Shown here: piece by piece, positions 55,228 to 63,820 of the stretch
How positions within the stretch are numbered: position 1 is the first letter of the stretch
Layout: each line of letters starts with the position of its first letter
Assembly (NCBI RefSeq): GCF_032271945.1
Contig: NZ_CP130319.1
Span: 2,003,001 to 2,067,000, forward strand
Length of the DNA: 64,000 nucleotides
DNA from: Paenibacillus sp. MBLB1832
Lineage (GTDB): Bacteria; Bacillota; Bacilli; Paenibacillales; NBRC-103111
Reading direction: 5' to 3'
Translations under genes and position numbers: made by a program
Notes under the pieces: generated by a model
Told to the model about the DNA's origin: nothing
Database searches by the model: none
What the model saw: only the letters and a program-made list of their open reading frames with translations

Positions 55228-56105
55228 GGCTTTTTCTTGAATTTATAAGGCGAAACTCCTACATGTTTCTTAAATAGCTGGCAAAAGTAGGAGAAGTCAC
55301 CCAACCCGACGGCTTCTCCGATTTGTTGTACGGACATGTCAGTCGTGCGCAGAAGCCAGCACGCTTGTCGGATCCTCCGAGCGGTCAAGTACTCGGTGAT
55401 GGTGCTGCCTATGGATTGACGAAAGGTGGCCGAGACATGGTTCGGTGTCAGGTGTACCGCCTCCGCAAGCACATCCAGCTTAAACGGCTCCATGTAATGC
55501 GCTTCAATCCACGCAAGCATTCGCTCAGCTGTTGTGGAGCTTTTGCTAGAAGGCTTCAACCCCGCATGCGATGGTGAATGGCTGGCCTTTTCCGAGTCAG
55601 CGCGGAGTTGATGCAAGAAAGCGGTGAGGAAAAGGAGTTGTTCCTCCAGCAATCGCTCAGGACCGTGCTCTCGTGCAGCCGTAATTTTCGGTTCGTAACT
55701 GCGTAACAAAGCCTCAAGGTCCAACAAATTATCGCTTCGTAATGCCTGCGGCATGAGCGGATCCTGCCATAATTGCCTGAAGAACTCGCGCAGAGCAGGG
55801 AATGCGGTGAGCGCCGCGTCCAGAACGGCAGGCTCCAGCACGAAAAGTGATCGGACATAGCGATCCTCGGGCAGATTGTGAATTCGGATGCGATGCAGCT
55901 GAAAGGGTCTGAAGCAGAAAATCGACCCTGGCGAAAGTTCAACAATTTGTTGTTCAATTATGACAATTCCTCTACCTTCATGAACGACGAGAAGCTCCAT
56001 GCCCTGATGTGCATGAAATATTTCTTCGAATGTATGCGTTCTATCTTTGAAAAACGATAATTGCACAGGGTGCACGTTAAGGTTTAAGTAATTCATCAGC
56101 TTCAT
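55212..56105 (-). CDS. AraC family transcriptional regulator (cupin sensor)
   Basis: Regulator of 297 residues. Residues 10-110 are a cupin-like sensor (IFHAHQGMELLVVHEGRGIV; LSPGSIFCFRPFQLHRIRI). The C-terminal 100 residues are the AraC double helix-turn-helix (LDVLAEAVHLTPNHVSATFR; EAVGLGDFSYFCQLFKKHVG). The start at 56105 (MKLMNYL) is chosen because AGGAG lies 7 bp upstream; a longer frame to 56144 lacks such a site. It is divergent from the GH2-GH88 operon 120 bp away and is likely to activate it in response to a sugar. Confidence 0.9.
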   Translation of the reverse strand: MKLMNYLNLNVHPVQLSFFKDRTHTFEEIFHAHQGMELLVVHEGRGIVIIEQQIVELSPGSIFCFRPFQLHRIRIHNLPEDRYVRSLFVLEPAVLDAALTAFPALREFFRQLWQDPLMPQALRSDNLLDLEALLRSYEPKITAAREHGPERLLEEQLLFLTAFLHQLRADSEKASHSPSHAGLKPSSKSSTTAERMLAWIEAHYMEPFKLDVLAEAVHLTPNHVSATFRQSIGSTITEYLTARRIRQACWLLRTTDMSVQQIGEAVGLGDFSYFCQLFKKHVGVSPYKFKKKPYDFS

Positions 56106-56225
56106 GGGAGAACTCCTCATCGTAATATAACAACATTTTATCATAAGTAGGCTACACTTTTTCAGCCTTTTTTTTGGTACGATGAAAACAGGTTAAAGCG
56201 CAACTAGAAGGAGACAGGGAGCAAG

Positions 56226-58727
56226 ATGAAACAACGATTAACGGAGCATTGGGAGCACTATCGCGGATCTTTAGGCGGTGTTTGGGAGGTGTGGCGTTCC
56301 GATAAGCTGCAAAATCATTATAATGTCCCTTGGGAGTCAGTGACGCTTCCACATACATACAACGGGTATGATGTGATGGACCCCGATCATACCTATTATC
56401 AAGGACAAGGTTGGTATCGGAACAAGCTTGATATACACAACCCTTACCCAAAGGGAAGGACGCTGCTCCATTTTGAAGGTGCGGGGCAACGAACAGACGT
56501 GTACATTTATACGGAAAAGGTGGGTTCCCACCTTGGCGGATATGATGAGTTCACGGTGGACATTTCGGAGGCGATCGAACGGGCTCAAGGCATTGATCGC
56601 TATGCGGGACAAGTACCCGTTGCAATTGCTTGCGATAATAGCCGAGAACTGGAGACGATCCCTTCGGATGCGAGTGATTTCAATCTGTATGGCGGCGTAT
56701 ACCGTTATCTGAATCTCGTCTATGTGCCGCAAATTTCGCTGGCTCAGGTGCATGTGGAAACACATGTGGACAATGTATCTGCACAGAAGGCAAGAAGCGG
56801 GCAGGTCAAGGTACGCGCCAAGCTGTACAATCCTGTTGGGATCACCGAGAACATTTCACTTACAATTGTTTTAAAAGGGAAAGACGGATCGGTCGTTGAA
56901 CAAGCAGAGCTTTCATCGCCAACTTGGCAAGACGAGCAGGAGATCGCTGTCTTTGAAGTACCTAACCCACATCTGTGGTCCGTTTCGGATCCGTATTTAT
57001 ATGAAATCTCTGTCACGCTTCGCTGCGAGGATGGTGAGATGACAAGCCAAGAAAGGTTTGGCTTCCGCACGTTTGAATTTGTCAAACAGGGCCCGTTCAA
57101 GCTGAACGGAGAGCGATTATTGCTGCGCGGTACGCACCGGCATGAAGATCATGCCGCAGTCGGAGCTGCTATGACAGAGAACATGATTCGTGAAGAAATG
57201 CAGCTTATTAAGGAGATGGGCGCTAATTTTATTCGCCTTGGGCATTATCAGCAGTCTCGTATTGTGCTGGATCTATGTGATGAGCTAGGTATTCTAGTCT
57301 GGGAAGAAATCCCTTGGTGCCGCGGCGGGCTTGGCGGTCCTGCCTATCGCCAGCAGTGCATCGATATGCTGACAGCGATGATTTCTCAGCATTATAATCA
57401 CCCTTCGGTTATCCTATGGGGACTAGGCAATGAGAACGATTGGGAATGCGATTTCGATTACTTCGATCAGCAGGAGATTCGTACTTTCATGAAGCGCTTG
57501 CACGATCTGTCTCATGAGCTTGACCCTAATCGATTAACAGCAATTCGCCGTTGTGAATTCTGCAAAGATATTATCGATATATACTCGCCTTCCATCTGGG
57601 CAGGATGGTATCGCGGCGTCTATACGGATTATGAATCAAGCTGTCAGACCGCATTCGAAAACGTCGACTCCTTCTTCCATATGGAATGGGGTGCAGATAA
57701 TTTGCCGACTCGTCATGTGGAGAAGCCGTACACGGGCTTTTCATTGATGCAGAATGCCGATGGTGTTACGGATGAACGCGATGGCGATTATTTATTAACC
57801 GGCGGTGAGCCGCGTGTATCGCGAGATGGCGATTGGTCGGAAACGTATTTCTGTGAAATGATCGATTGGTACTTGAAATCGCAGGAGAAGATGGAGTGGC
57901 TGACAGGCGCAGCACAGTGGTCCTTCAAGGATTTTGCTACGCCAGTACGGCCGGATTCACCGATTCCTTACCTGAACATGAAGGGGATTGTCGAGCGTGA
58001 CCTGACGCCGAAGGAAGCCTTCTATGTGTTCCAATCATACTGGTCAGACAAGCCGATGGTTCGCATTTATGGGCATACGATGCCCGTTCGTTGGGGCATG
58101 GAGGGAGAACGTAAGCTGATTAAAGTCTACTCGAATGCCGAGCAGGTTGAGTTGTTCCTGAATGGACAAAGCTTGGGCGCGAAGCAGCGTGATTCGCAAG
58201 ATTTCCCTTGCGCAGGACTTCGCTGGGAGACGGTGCTTACAGCAGGCGAGTATCACCTGCGTGCGGAAGCGGTATGTAACGGCGAAATTGTGAGCGATGA
58301 GCTGAGATTCACGTATCAATCCGAGGCTTGGGGAGAGCCGAATGAGATCAAATTAACAACGGAAACTTTGACAGATGGCCGTGTTTACGTGGAAGTTCGG
58401 GCGTATGACGCGAACGGTGTATTTTGCCCGAACGCGTCTGAATTTGTTCGATTTGGATTGGCCGGGGATGGGAAGCTGCTTGATAATCTCGGCACGATTC
58501 GAGGCTCAAGACAAGTGCAGCTAGCTGGGGGACGTGCAGGAATTTATGTAGATACGTGTGGTGGCTTACCGGCTGGGATAACGGTAACGGATTTCGTAAG
58601 CGCAGGCGGTCCCGCATCTTCCATAGCAGTTTCTAAACGAGCTGCCCAGCAGAGATACATATCCGTGATCAGCGCAGCGTGTGAAGGGATGTCTACAGTA
58701 ACCGCCATTATCGAAGTTATGAAATGA
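56226..58727 (+). CDS. Family 2 glycoside hydrolase (beta-galactosidase/beta-glucuronidase type)
   Basis: Enzyme of 833 residues without signal peptide. The order is GH2 N-terminal sandwich (VTLPHTYNGYDVMDPDHTYY, GWYRNKLDI), Ig-like domain (ending SQERFGFRTFEF), TIM barrel, and C-terminal beta domains of DUF4982 type. The acid-base glutamate is in WGLGNENDWE near residue 403 and the nucleophile is in FFHMEWGADN near 485. It should remove beta-linked galactose, glucuronate or a related sugar from oligosaccharides. The GH88 gene follows 24 bp later, so the pair probably works in sequence on uronate-containing chains. The ribosome site is AAGGAG or GGGAG before ATG. Confidence 0.9.
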   Translation: MKQRLTEHWEHYRGSLGGVWEVWRSDKLQNHYNVPWESVTLPHTYNGYDVMDPDHTYYQGQGWYRNKLDIHNPYPKGRTLLHFEGAGQRTDVYIYTEKVGSHLGGYDEFTVDISEAIERAQGIDRYAGQVPVAIACDNSRELETIPSDASDFNLYGGVYRYLNLVYVPQISLAQVHVETHVDNVSAQKARSGQVKVRAKLYNPVGITENISLTIVLKGKDGSVVEQAELSSPTWQDEQEIAVFEVPNPHLWSVSDPYLYEISVTLRCEDGEMTSQERFGFRTFEFVKQGPFKLNGERLLLRGTHRHEDHAAVGAAMTENMIREEMQLIKEMGANFIRLGHYQQSRIVLDLCDELGILVWEEIPWCRGGLGGPAYRQQCIDMLTAMISQHYNHPSVILWGLGNENDWECDFDYFDQQEIRTFMKRLHDLSHELDPNRLTAIRRCEFCKDIIDIYSPSIWAGWYRGVYTDYESSCQTAFENVDSFFHMEWGADNLPTRHVEKPYTGFSLMQNADGVTDERDGDYLLTGGEPRVSRDGDWSETYFCEMIDWYLKSQEKMEWLTGAAQWSFKDFATPVRPDSPIPYLNMKGIVERDLTPKEAFYVFQSYWSDKPMVRIYGHTMPVRWGMEGERKLIKVYSNAEQVELFLNGQSLGAKQRDSQDFPCAGLRWETVLTAGEYHLRAEAVCNGEIVSDELRFTYQSEAWGEPNEIKLTTETLTDGRVYVEVRAYDANGVFCPNASEFVRFGLAGDGKLLDNLGTIRGSRQVQLAGGRAGIYVDTCGGLPAGITVTDFVSAGGPASSIAVSKRAAQQRYISVISAACEGMSTVTAIIEVMK

Positions 58728-58751
58728 AACTACTTTGAGGAGGACGTCAGC

Positions 58752-59906
58752 GTGAGAGAACTTATAGATACTGGCAGATGGAAAGAAGCTCAGAAGCTTG
58801 AAGAAATTTTGCCCCAACTGTGGGAAGCGCTGCAAGTGAAGGTCGATCGGATGATGGAACAGCTTGGGGAGAAATCTCCGCATGTTGCCAAGGAAGATGG
58901 CATCTATGATGATTTGCGACTCGATTGGTGGACGTCAGGCTTCTGGCCTGGGATTTTGTGGATTATGCATGACATGACAGGCAAAGCGCATTACAAGGAA
59001 GCAGCTTGGGAATGGGATGGTAAATTCGAACAAGCGAGCATCCGTGATAACAATTTCCATCATGATGTCGGCTTTCAGTATTTGCCGACTGCCGTCATTA
59101 AGCATAAGCTGACAGGGGATTCGGACGGTTTGCGGCGCGGACTTCAAGCGGCTAATTTCTTGGCAGGGCGATTCAATCTCGCAGGCAAATTTCTGCGTGC
59201 TTGGAATCAGGATAAGCTGGGTTGGGCGATCGTGGATTCAACGATGAATTTGTCCCTACTATTCTGGGCCTCTGTGGTGTCAGGGGATCCGCGCTTTGAA
59301 CATATCGGCATAGCGCATGCGAATACGGTTGTCGACAAATTCATTCGTGAGGACGGCTCTGTGAACCATATTTTAAGTTTCGATCCTTGGACTGGCGAGC
59401 TCATTGAATCGCTTGGCGGTCAAGGTGTTGGTCCACAATCGGCTTGGAGCCGAGGAGCGGCTTGGGCGTTGCATGGTTTGGCGAATGTATACCGATTCAC
59501 TGGGGAAACACAGTACTTAAAAGCGGCTCAGCGAGTGGCCAACTACTTCCTGGCTTGTCTGCCAGACGACGATGTGGCGCATTGGGATTTCCGCGCCGGC
59601 CAATCGTTGGATAACGAGCCGAGGGATACATCAGCAGCTTCATGTGCTGCCTCTGGTTTGATCGATCTGGCAGCTGCCCTGCCAGACCAAGAAGGCGCTG
59701 TGTACCGCCGCGCAGCCGAGCGGATGCTGCTCTCTCTGACGCAGCATTACGGTACGTGGGATCAGCCAGATCATCAAGCCATCCTCTTGGGGGGCACAGG
59801 GAATAAACCAGCGGGACAGAACATAAACGTTTCGCTCATCTATGGCGATTATTATTATGTTGAAGCGATTGCCAAGCTGCTTGGGTGGGAACAACGCATA
59901 TTTTAA
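58752..59906 (+). CDS. Family 88 unsaturated glucuronyl hydrolase
   Basis: Cytoplasmic hydrolase of 384 residues, close to the usual length of the family. It has the (alpha/alpha)6-barrel marks RLDWWTSGFWPG near residue 55, HHDVGFQYLPTA with D near 104, and AIVDSTMNLSLLFWA with D near 162; the two aspartates match the catalytic pair of unsaturated glucuronyl hydrolase. RDTSAASCAASGLIDLA is also typical. The enzyme hydrates and removes the 4,5-unsaturated uronate left by polysaccharide lyases, which links it to the beta-helix and heparinase-like enzymes in this window. GTG start with GAGGAGG upstream. Second and last gene after GH2. Confidence 0.92.
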   Translation: MRELIDTGRWKEAQKLEEILPQLWEALQVKVDRMMEQLGEKSPHVAKEDGIYDDLRLDWWTSGFWPGILWIMHDMTGKAHYKEAAWEWDGKFEQASIRDNNFHHDVGFQYLPTAVIKHKLTGDSDGLRRGLQAANFLAGRFNLAGKFLRAWNQDKLGWAIVDSTMNLSLLFWASVVSGDPRFEHIGIAHANTVVDKFIREDGSVNHILSFDPWTGELIESLGGQGVGPQSAWSRGAAWALHGLANVYRFTGETQYLKAAQRVANYFLACLPDDDVAHWDFRAGQSLDNEPRDTSAASCAASGLIDLAAALPDQEGAVYRRAAERMLLSLTQHYGTWDQPDHQAILLGGTGNKPAGQNINVSLIYGDYYYVEAIAKLLGWEQRIF

Positions 59907-59964
59907 ATTAACGACACCAAAGGAATTTATGATTTTGTGGTAAATAGATAGTTGTAATGAGGAC

Positions 59965-59990
59965 AATAGGCACCTCCGGGGTGCTTATTG
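59965..59990 (+). terminator. Terminator after the GH2-GH88 operon
   Basis: CAATAGGCACC pairs with GGTGCTTATTG over a short CCG-type loop; the tail is TTGTTATTGTTGT, a weak T-rich stretch. Confidence 0.6.
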
Positions 59991-60088
59991 TTGTTATTGT
60001 TGTTGTATGCTAGGAAAAGTATAAATATGGAGGTAAATGAAATACTAACTTTTTAATGGTCATTTAAAACGGAAGGAGATTCCCGCAC

Positions 60089-60493
60089 ATGTACTTAGAC
60101 AAGCTCAACCGTGCATGGTCAAGTCAATTGGCTTCACACGGCTTTGATAAAGGGCCGATTGTGTTGACAAATACGACGAAGCTGCCTCCCATTGCAGGTC
60201 GGTACATGCTGGAATTTTCGTATCAGGAAAATAAATATCATTTGTATCACGTTCTTGGGGAAGACGCCTACGAACTGCGGAAGCTGGAATCGTCCTATCA
60301 CTCCACGACATTGGGGGACGTTTTCGACTTTACCAAGGAAGAGGCGAAAGATTTTCTAGCAATTATACATAGATTTATGCTCCAGAACTATGAAGGCATT
60401 CAAACATCCGTCGATGCATCGGAAGGACTAGAACAGGCGATGGAGCGGATTAAGTACGCGCGGTTAGGGATTCGTACGGTCGGCGAACGGTGA
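60089..60493 (+). CDS. Conserved-looking protein of unknown function, 134 residues
   Basis: Soluble protein of 134 residues with AAGGAG 10 bp before ATG and its own terminator. No signal peptide or membrane segment. Visible segments are FSYQENKYHLYHVLGEDAY, a beta-rich first half, and a helical second half (FTKEEAKDFLAIIHRFMLQ; EQAMERIKYARLG). I do not recognise the family. It is probably monocistronic and unrelated to the sugar genes. Confidence 0.65.
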   Translation: MYLDKLNRAWSSQLASHGFDKGPIVLTNTTKLPPIAGRYMLEFSYQENKYHLYHVLGEDAYELRKLESSYHSTTLGDVFDFTKEEAKDFLAIIHRFMLQNYEGIQTSVDASEGLEQAMERIKYARLGIRTVGER

Positions 60494-60505
60494 GTACATA
60501 AGTAG

Positions 60506-60546
60506 AACCTTCATTTCCGCATCATACGTGGGAGTGAAGGTTTTTC
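60506..60546 (+). terminator. Terminator after the 134-residue gene
   Basis: AACCTTCA pairs with TGAAGGTT, with an inner CC/GG pair, and is followed by TTT. Confidence 0.8.
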
Positions 60547-60635
60547 CTATTAAAAAGGGCTGGATATTTATAACTTTTCGTAAATTAGTTTCGTCTAAAA
60601 TGATGAAAGGCATTCATACATGGTGGTGATAAGGT

Positions 60636-61454
60636 TTGAAATTGCTGGGTTTATTACTTATGATTAATTTTCTTCTCTTTTTCGCATCTGGGTGTGAGTC
60701 TAAAGTTGATTCTCCGAGTTTGGAACAAACAAGCTCGGTGTTTACTCAAAAACCATCGAGTCCCTCGCCAACAACTGAACAAGTAATCAATCAGAATTCG
60801 AAGTCCGAACTAATCGGTAATTCTACTTCATGTGAAGTTCCACCGCAGACGATTACTTGGGTTGGAAAGGTGTACCAAATAAAAACCGAAAACACGTCAG
60901 CAGAACCTGGAATGAAATTCGGTTACGTGAAATGTGAAAAAGGGGATTATTTTGAAGAAGCAGATGATGGACCAGGCTCACTTATCGTATATAGTAACGG
61001 AGATCCTCGTACTAATCATGATCTGATTCTTATTGGTAAATGGGGACGTGCTTTATATTCAGCAACCAACAATAACGTAGAATCTACAGAGCAGTTGTTA
61101 ACCAAAGACCGATTAGACGCGCTCCTAACCGATGAGAACGGGGCAGACCTCGGGCGTGTTGCCAAGTACCCGTATACGGATGATTTTGATTTCAAATTGT
61201 ATAAACCCAACCATAGCGAAATTACGAATGAAGAGGTGATCGATACTCCCATCGGAAGCATTAAGCTTTATACTCTCGACGCTGACAACGGTACAGCCGC
61301 CTCCGGTCTGACTGGCACACATGACGTTTATTTCGCTGTCATACCGATACAAGATAAAATTATTTACGTGCTGGAATTTTCAAATCATGATAAAGAAGCG
61401 GCAACCAAAAAGCAATTCATTGGTGTATTGAACGGGTTGCGGTTTGACCAATGA
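60636..61454 (+). CDS. Lipoprotein of unknown function, 272 residues
   Basis: Exported lipoprotein with lipobox FASGC (cysteine 20) followed by a Ser/Thr/Pro-rich spacer (SSPSPTTEQV). The mature part is beta-rich, with ITWVGKVYQIKTEN, SLIVYSNGDPRTNHDLILIGKWG and a final YFAVIPIQDKIIYVLEFSNHD. I recognise no catalytic motif. TTG start with GGTGGTG about 7 bp upstream. It sits alone between the 134-residue gene and rpmF. Confidence 0.7.
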   Translation: MKLLGLLLMINFLLFFASGCESKVDSPSLEQTSSVFTQKPSSPSPTTEQVINQNSKSELIGNSTSCEVPPQTITWVGKVYQIKTENTSAEPGMKFGYVKCEKGDYFEEADDGPGSLIVYSNGDPRTNHDLILIGKWGRALYSATNNNVESTEQLLTKDRLDALLTDENGADLGRVAKYPYTDDFDFKLYKPNHSEITNEEVIDTPIGSIKLYTLDADNGTAASGLTGTHDVYFAVIPIQDKIIYVLEFSNHDKEAATKKQFIGVLNGLRFDQ

Positions 61455-61498
61455 ATATGCGTGGGTCTGTCAAACCCATGACATTATTGTGATAATTG

Positions 61499-61527
61499 TT
61501 GACAAATGAATTCAATAAGGCTATGAT
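61499..61527 (+). promoter_or_regulatory. rpmF: Strong sigma-A promoter of rpmF
   Basis: TTGACA (61499-61504) and TATGAT (61522-61527) are separated by exactly 17 bp, a near-consensus housekeeping promoter. The transcript would start about 35 bp before the L32 start codon. No T-run terminator lies between the upstream lipoprotein gene and this promoter. Confidence 0.85.
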
Positions 61528-61569
61528 AACTCTTGTTGTTTTATGCAATGAACAGGAGGTGTTTTGAAG

Positions 61570-61746
61570 ATGGCTGTTCCTCAACGAAGAACGTCCAAAA
61601 CACGTCGCGATAAGCGCCGTACTCACTTTAAACTGGAAGTTCCAGGCATGGTGAAGTGTGAACAATGTGCAGAGCTTAAGAAAGCACATCACGTTTGCAA
61701 AAACTGCGGTTCATATAAGGGTAGAGAGATTGTAAAAGCTCAATAA
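61570..61746 (+). CDS. rpmF: Ribosomal protein L32
   Basis: Ribosomal large-subunit protein of 58 residues. [20 protein letters not shown] is the standard L32 start, and the zinc-ribbon cysteines C30, C33, C43 and C46 are all present, so this is the zinc-binding (C+) form. ATG 61570 is used because AGGAGGT lies 9 bp upstream; a TTG two codons earlier is not needed. It has its own strong promoter and terminator. In many Bacillota rpmF lies after a DUF177 (YlbN) gene, which is absent here. Confidence 0.97.
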   Translation: MAVPQRRTSKTRRDKRRTHFKLEVPGMVKCEQCAELKKAHHVCKNCGSYKGREIVKAQ

Positions 61747-61767
61747 GCTTATGAACTGGAACGGAGA

Positions 61768-61796
61768 AGAGACTGTCACTTGACAGTCTCTTTTTT
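61768..61796 (+). terminator. Terminator after rpmF
   Basis: AGAGACTGTCA pairs with TGACAGTCTCT over a CT loop and runs into TTTTT. Confidence 0.9.
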
Positions 61797-61815
61797 GATG
61801 TTCTTTTGCCTCGCT

Positions 61816-62691
61816 TCATGCCTGGGAGGTTTGATGCTGCTTGCGAAACTTCGCAGGGGGCAGGCCGATAACCTCCATAAACAGTCGCGAGAAATAATGA
61901 ACGGAAGAAAAGCCTGTTGCTTCGGCGATTTCCTTGATCGAAAGCTCACTATTCATTAATAAGTGTGATCCCTGACGAATTCGTTCGTCGCGAACGAATT
62001 GAGTAAAGTTTTCATGTATGCCAGACGCAAACAAACGGGACAAGTGGCGCTCCGATACATTCAAATAGTTGGCGACAAGCTGTAAACTCAGCGGCTGCGA
62101 TAAATTATCACGGATAAATAGCTTGGCCTGCTGAAGGTAGTGATTCGAATGTTGGCGAGGCTGGCTTGTTCGATTCACACGCCCCCCAAATAGCGTGAGA
62201 AACGACAACAATAACGAATAGGAAATGGATGGAATGGCGGCTTGCGGCAGGTTGCTGGCGGGTTTTTCTTGAAGCAAGAGCGATTTCCAGAGCAAAGCAG
62301 TGGGATGCTGCGCTGCCTCTTCCACAACGACGACAGCGTGCTCAGCGAGGTGTTGGAAGCTTTCGCGCATCGTCTCACTAGATTGGGCATGATCCAGCTC
62401 GAATCCTACATACAGTAGGAATAACCCGTTGGCCGTACGAATCTGATGCGTGACCCCTGGGCGAGAGATGAAATGTGTTCCTGGTTTCAAAAGGTAATGG
62501 ATACCATCATCCGTATATTCTCCTTCGCCGTCCATCACATAGCACACTTCGAAGAAGGAATGCTTATGGACGGGGTTATCGAATAAAGGGGATACAATAC
62601 CCCAATTGTACACTTTAAAGCTGGCTTCACGGCCATTCAACACAAGCGCAATATCACTCAACATAGCCATCGTTTCTTTGCATAAATACAT
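61816..62691 (-). CDS. AraC family transcriptional regulator (cupin sensor)
   Basis: Regulator of 291 residues. Residues 35-105 are a cupin sensor (HKHSFFEVCYVMDGEGEYTD; LKPGTHFISRPGVTHQIRT). The last 100 residues are the AraC DNA-binding domain (LQLVANYLNVSERHLSRLF; EATGFSSVHYFSRLFMEVIG). A GAGAGGTG site lies upstream of ATG. It is divergent from the phytanoyl-CoA dioxygenase family gene, its most likely target. The ligand is unknown; the cupin suggests a sugar or small polar compound. Confidence 0.9.
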   Translation of the reverse strand: MYLCKETMAMLSDIALVLNGREASFKVYNWGIVSPLFDNPVHKHSFFEVCYVMDGEGEYTDDGIHYLLKPGTHFISRPGVTHQIRTANGLFLLYVGFELDHAQSSETMRESFQHLAEHAVVVVEEAAQHPTALLWKSLLLQEKPASNLPQAAIPSISYSLLLSFLTLFGGRVNRTSQPRQHSNHYLQQAKLFIRDNLSQPLSLQLVANYLNVSERHLSRLFASGIHENFTQFVRDERIRQGSHLLMNSELSIKEIAEATGFSSVHYFSRLFMEVIGLPPAKFRKQHQTSQA

Positions 62692-62838
62692 ATTGGCACC
62701 TCTCGTGCAAATTTACTGAAGATGTCCTTATTTTACAAAAATAAGTCCGCTCTCGAAAAAGACATAGGTCAGTCCAACCTCCTATAATTATAAGTGTGAT
62801 AAGGGAATTATGCTAATCAATAAATTGGAGGCGTGGAC
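62692..62838. promoter_or_regulatory. Divergent promoter region, AraC regulator and PhyH gene
   Basis: For the PhyH gene, TATAAT at 62783-62788 is a perfect -10 box with AAGACA 18 bp upstream as a weak -35. For the regulator on the minus strand, TTGTAA and TAAATT are separated by 17 bp. No clear inverted repeat was seen. Confidence 0.45.
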
Positions 62839-63612
62839 ATGATTCAATCGAGGGATGCGGAATTTTACAAAGAAAATGGATATTTGTTAGTCAAAGGTGT
62901 GTTCAATCAGCAAGAAGTGGCTGAGATGAGAGAAGCTGTAGAGAAAATTATTACTCGCGCAGCCCAATCCAAGTCGGACGGCAATCATGCCTGGCAAGGA
63001 GATTTCCTTCCGAAAGAGGAATTGAAGAAGCTGGTGCTGAAAGGATTTCACGATGTACACTATCATGATGCCGCTTTCACGCGAGCTGCTGTTCATTCCC
63101 GTATGCGTGAAGTACTCACTCAAATTATTGGGCCTAATGTGCAGCTTCATCACTCGAAAATGCTAGTCAAACCGCCAGAGGTCGGCGCAGCTTTCCCGAT
63201 GCATCAGGACTATCCGTATTTCCCGCATGAGAAGCATACGATGCTCGCGGCGAGCGTACATTTGGATGATGCCGATGAGCAAAATGGCTGTCTGCGCGTC
63301 ATTCCGGGTTCGCATCGCGAAGGTACTTTGCCGCACGTTGGAACATATTATTTAAATCATAAACAGTATCCGATTACGGATGGAACCCCGTGCGTGGCTG
63401 AAGCTGGTGATGTGCTTTTCTTTAATTACTTAACGATTCACGGATCAGAGCCGAATCGGAGTGTGAGAACGCGGAGAAACGTGCTATTCCAATATCGTGA
63501 CCCAAGTGATTTCCCGACAGATAACGTCCACTTTGACTGGGGGATGGGTCTGATGGTCGCTGGGGAAAACCCCCACTTCACGAAGGTGAAGCCAGAGTAT
63601 ACGATCAAATAA
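62839..63612 (+). CDS. Phytanoyl-CoA dioxygenase (PhyH) family protein
   Basis: Fe(II)/2-oxoglutarate-dependent dioxygenase of 257 residues. The metal triad is visible as H122 and D124 in MHQDYP and H201 in TIHGSEPN, with R210 in SVRTRRN as the likely 2-oxoglutarate partner. The N-terminal YKENGYLLVKGVF and RVIPGSHREG are also family marks. ATG 62839 is preferred because GGAGG lies 7 bp upstream; a GTG at 62833 is too close. It hydroxylates an unknown small substrate; despite the family name, phytanoyl-CoA is unlikely in this context. It is controlled presumably by the divergent AraC regulator. Confidence 0.9.
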   Translation: MIQSRDAEFYKENGYLLVKGVFNQQEVAEMREAVEKIITRAAQSKSDGNHAWQGDFLPKEELKKLVLKGFHDVHYHDAAFTRAAVHSRMREVLTQIIGPNVQLHHSKMLVKPPEVGAAFPMHQDYPYFPHEKHTMLAASVHLDDADEQNGCLRVIPGSHREGTLPHVGTYYLNHKQYPITDGTPCVAEAGDVLFFNYLTIHGSEPNRSVRTRRNVLFQYRDPSDFPTDNVHFDWGMGLMVAGENPHFTKVKPEYTIK

Positions 63613-63644
63613 CATTTTTTGAACATAATGGAAAAATAAAAAAG

Positions 63645-63683
63645 AAGCTGGAGAAACGAGAAATCTCGTTATCCAGCTTTTTT
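63645..63683 (+). terminator. Terminator after the PhyH gene
   Basis: AAGCTGGA pairs with TCCAGCTT and an inner AACGAG/CTCGTT stem lies between them, followed by TTTT. Confidence 0.88.
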
Positions 63684-63742
63684 AGATCTGAGTGGGAATG
63701 CGCGCGGTTCTCTATAATTCAACTTGAAAGCACTGCCATAAA

Positions 63743-63778
63743 GTTAACGTTGACGTTAACGTCCAAAAATATTATGAT
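63743..63778 (+). promoter_or_regulatory. MerR-gene promoter with palindromic operator
   Basis: GTTAACGT-TG-ACGTTAAC (63743-63760) is a perfect 18-bp palindrome. TTGACG (63750-63755) and TATGAT (63773-63778) are spaced by 17 bp, so the palindrome covers the -35 box. This fits autoregulation by the MerR regulator that follows; ACGTTAACGT-like sites are known for some MerR-family regulators. Confidence 0.65.
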
Positions 63779-63820
63779 GAATTCATTCAACTGCCAGATC
63801 TGTCAGAAGGGAGTGTTTGC

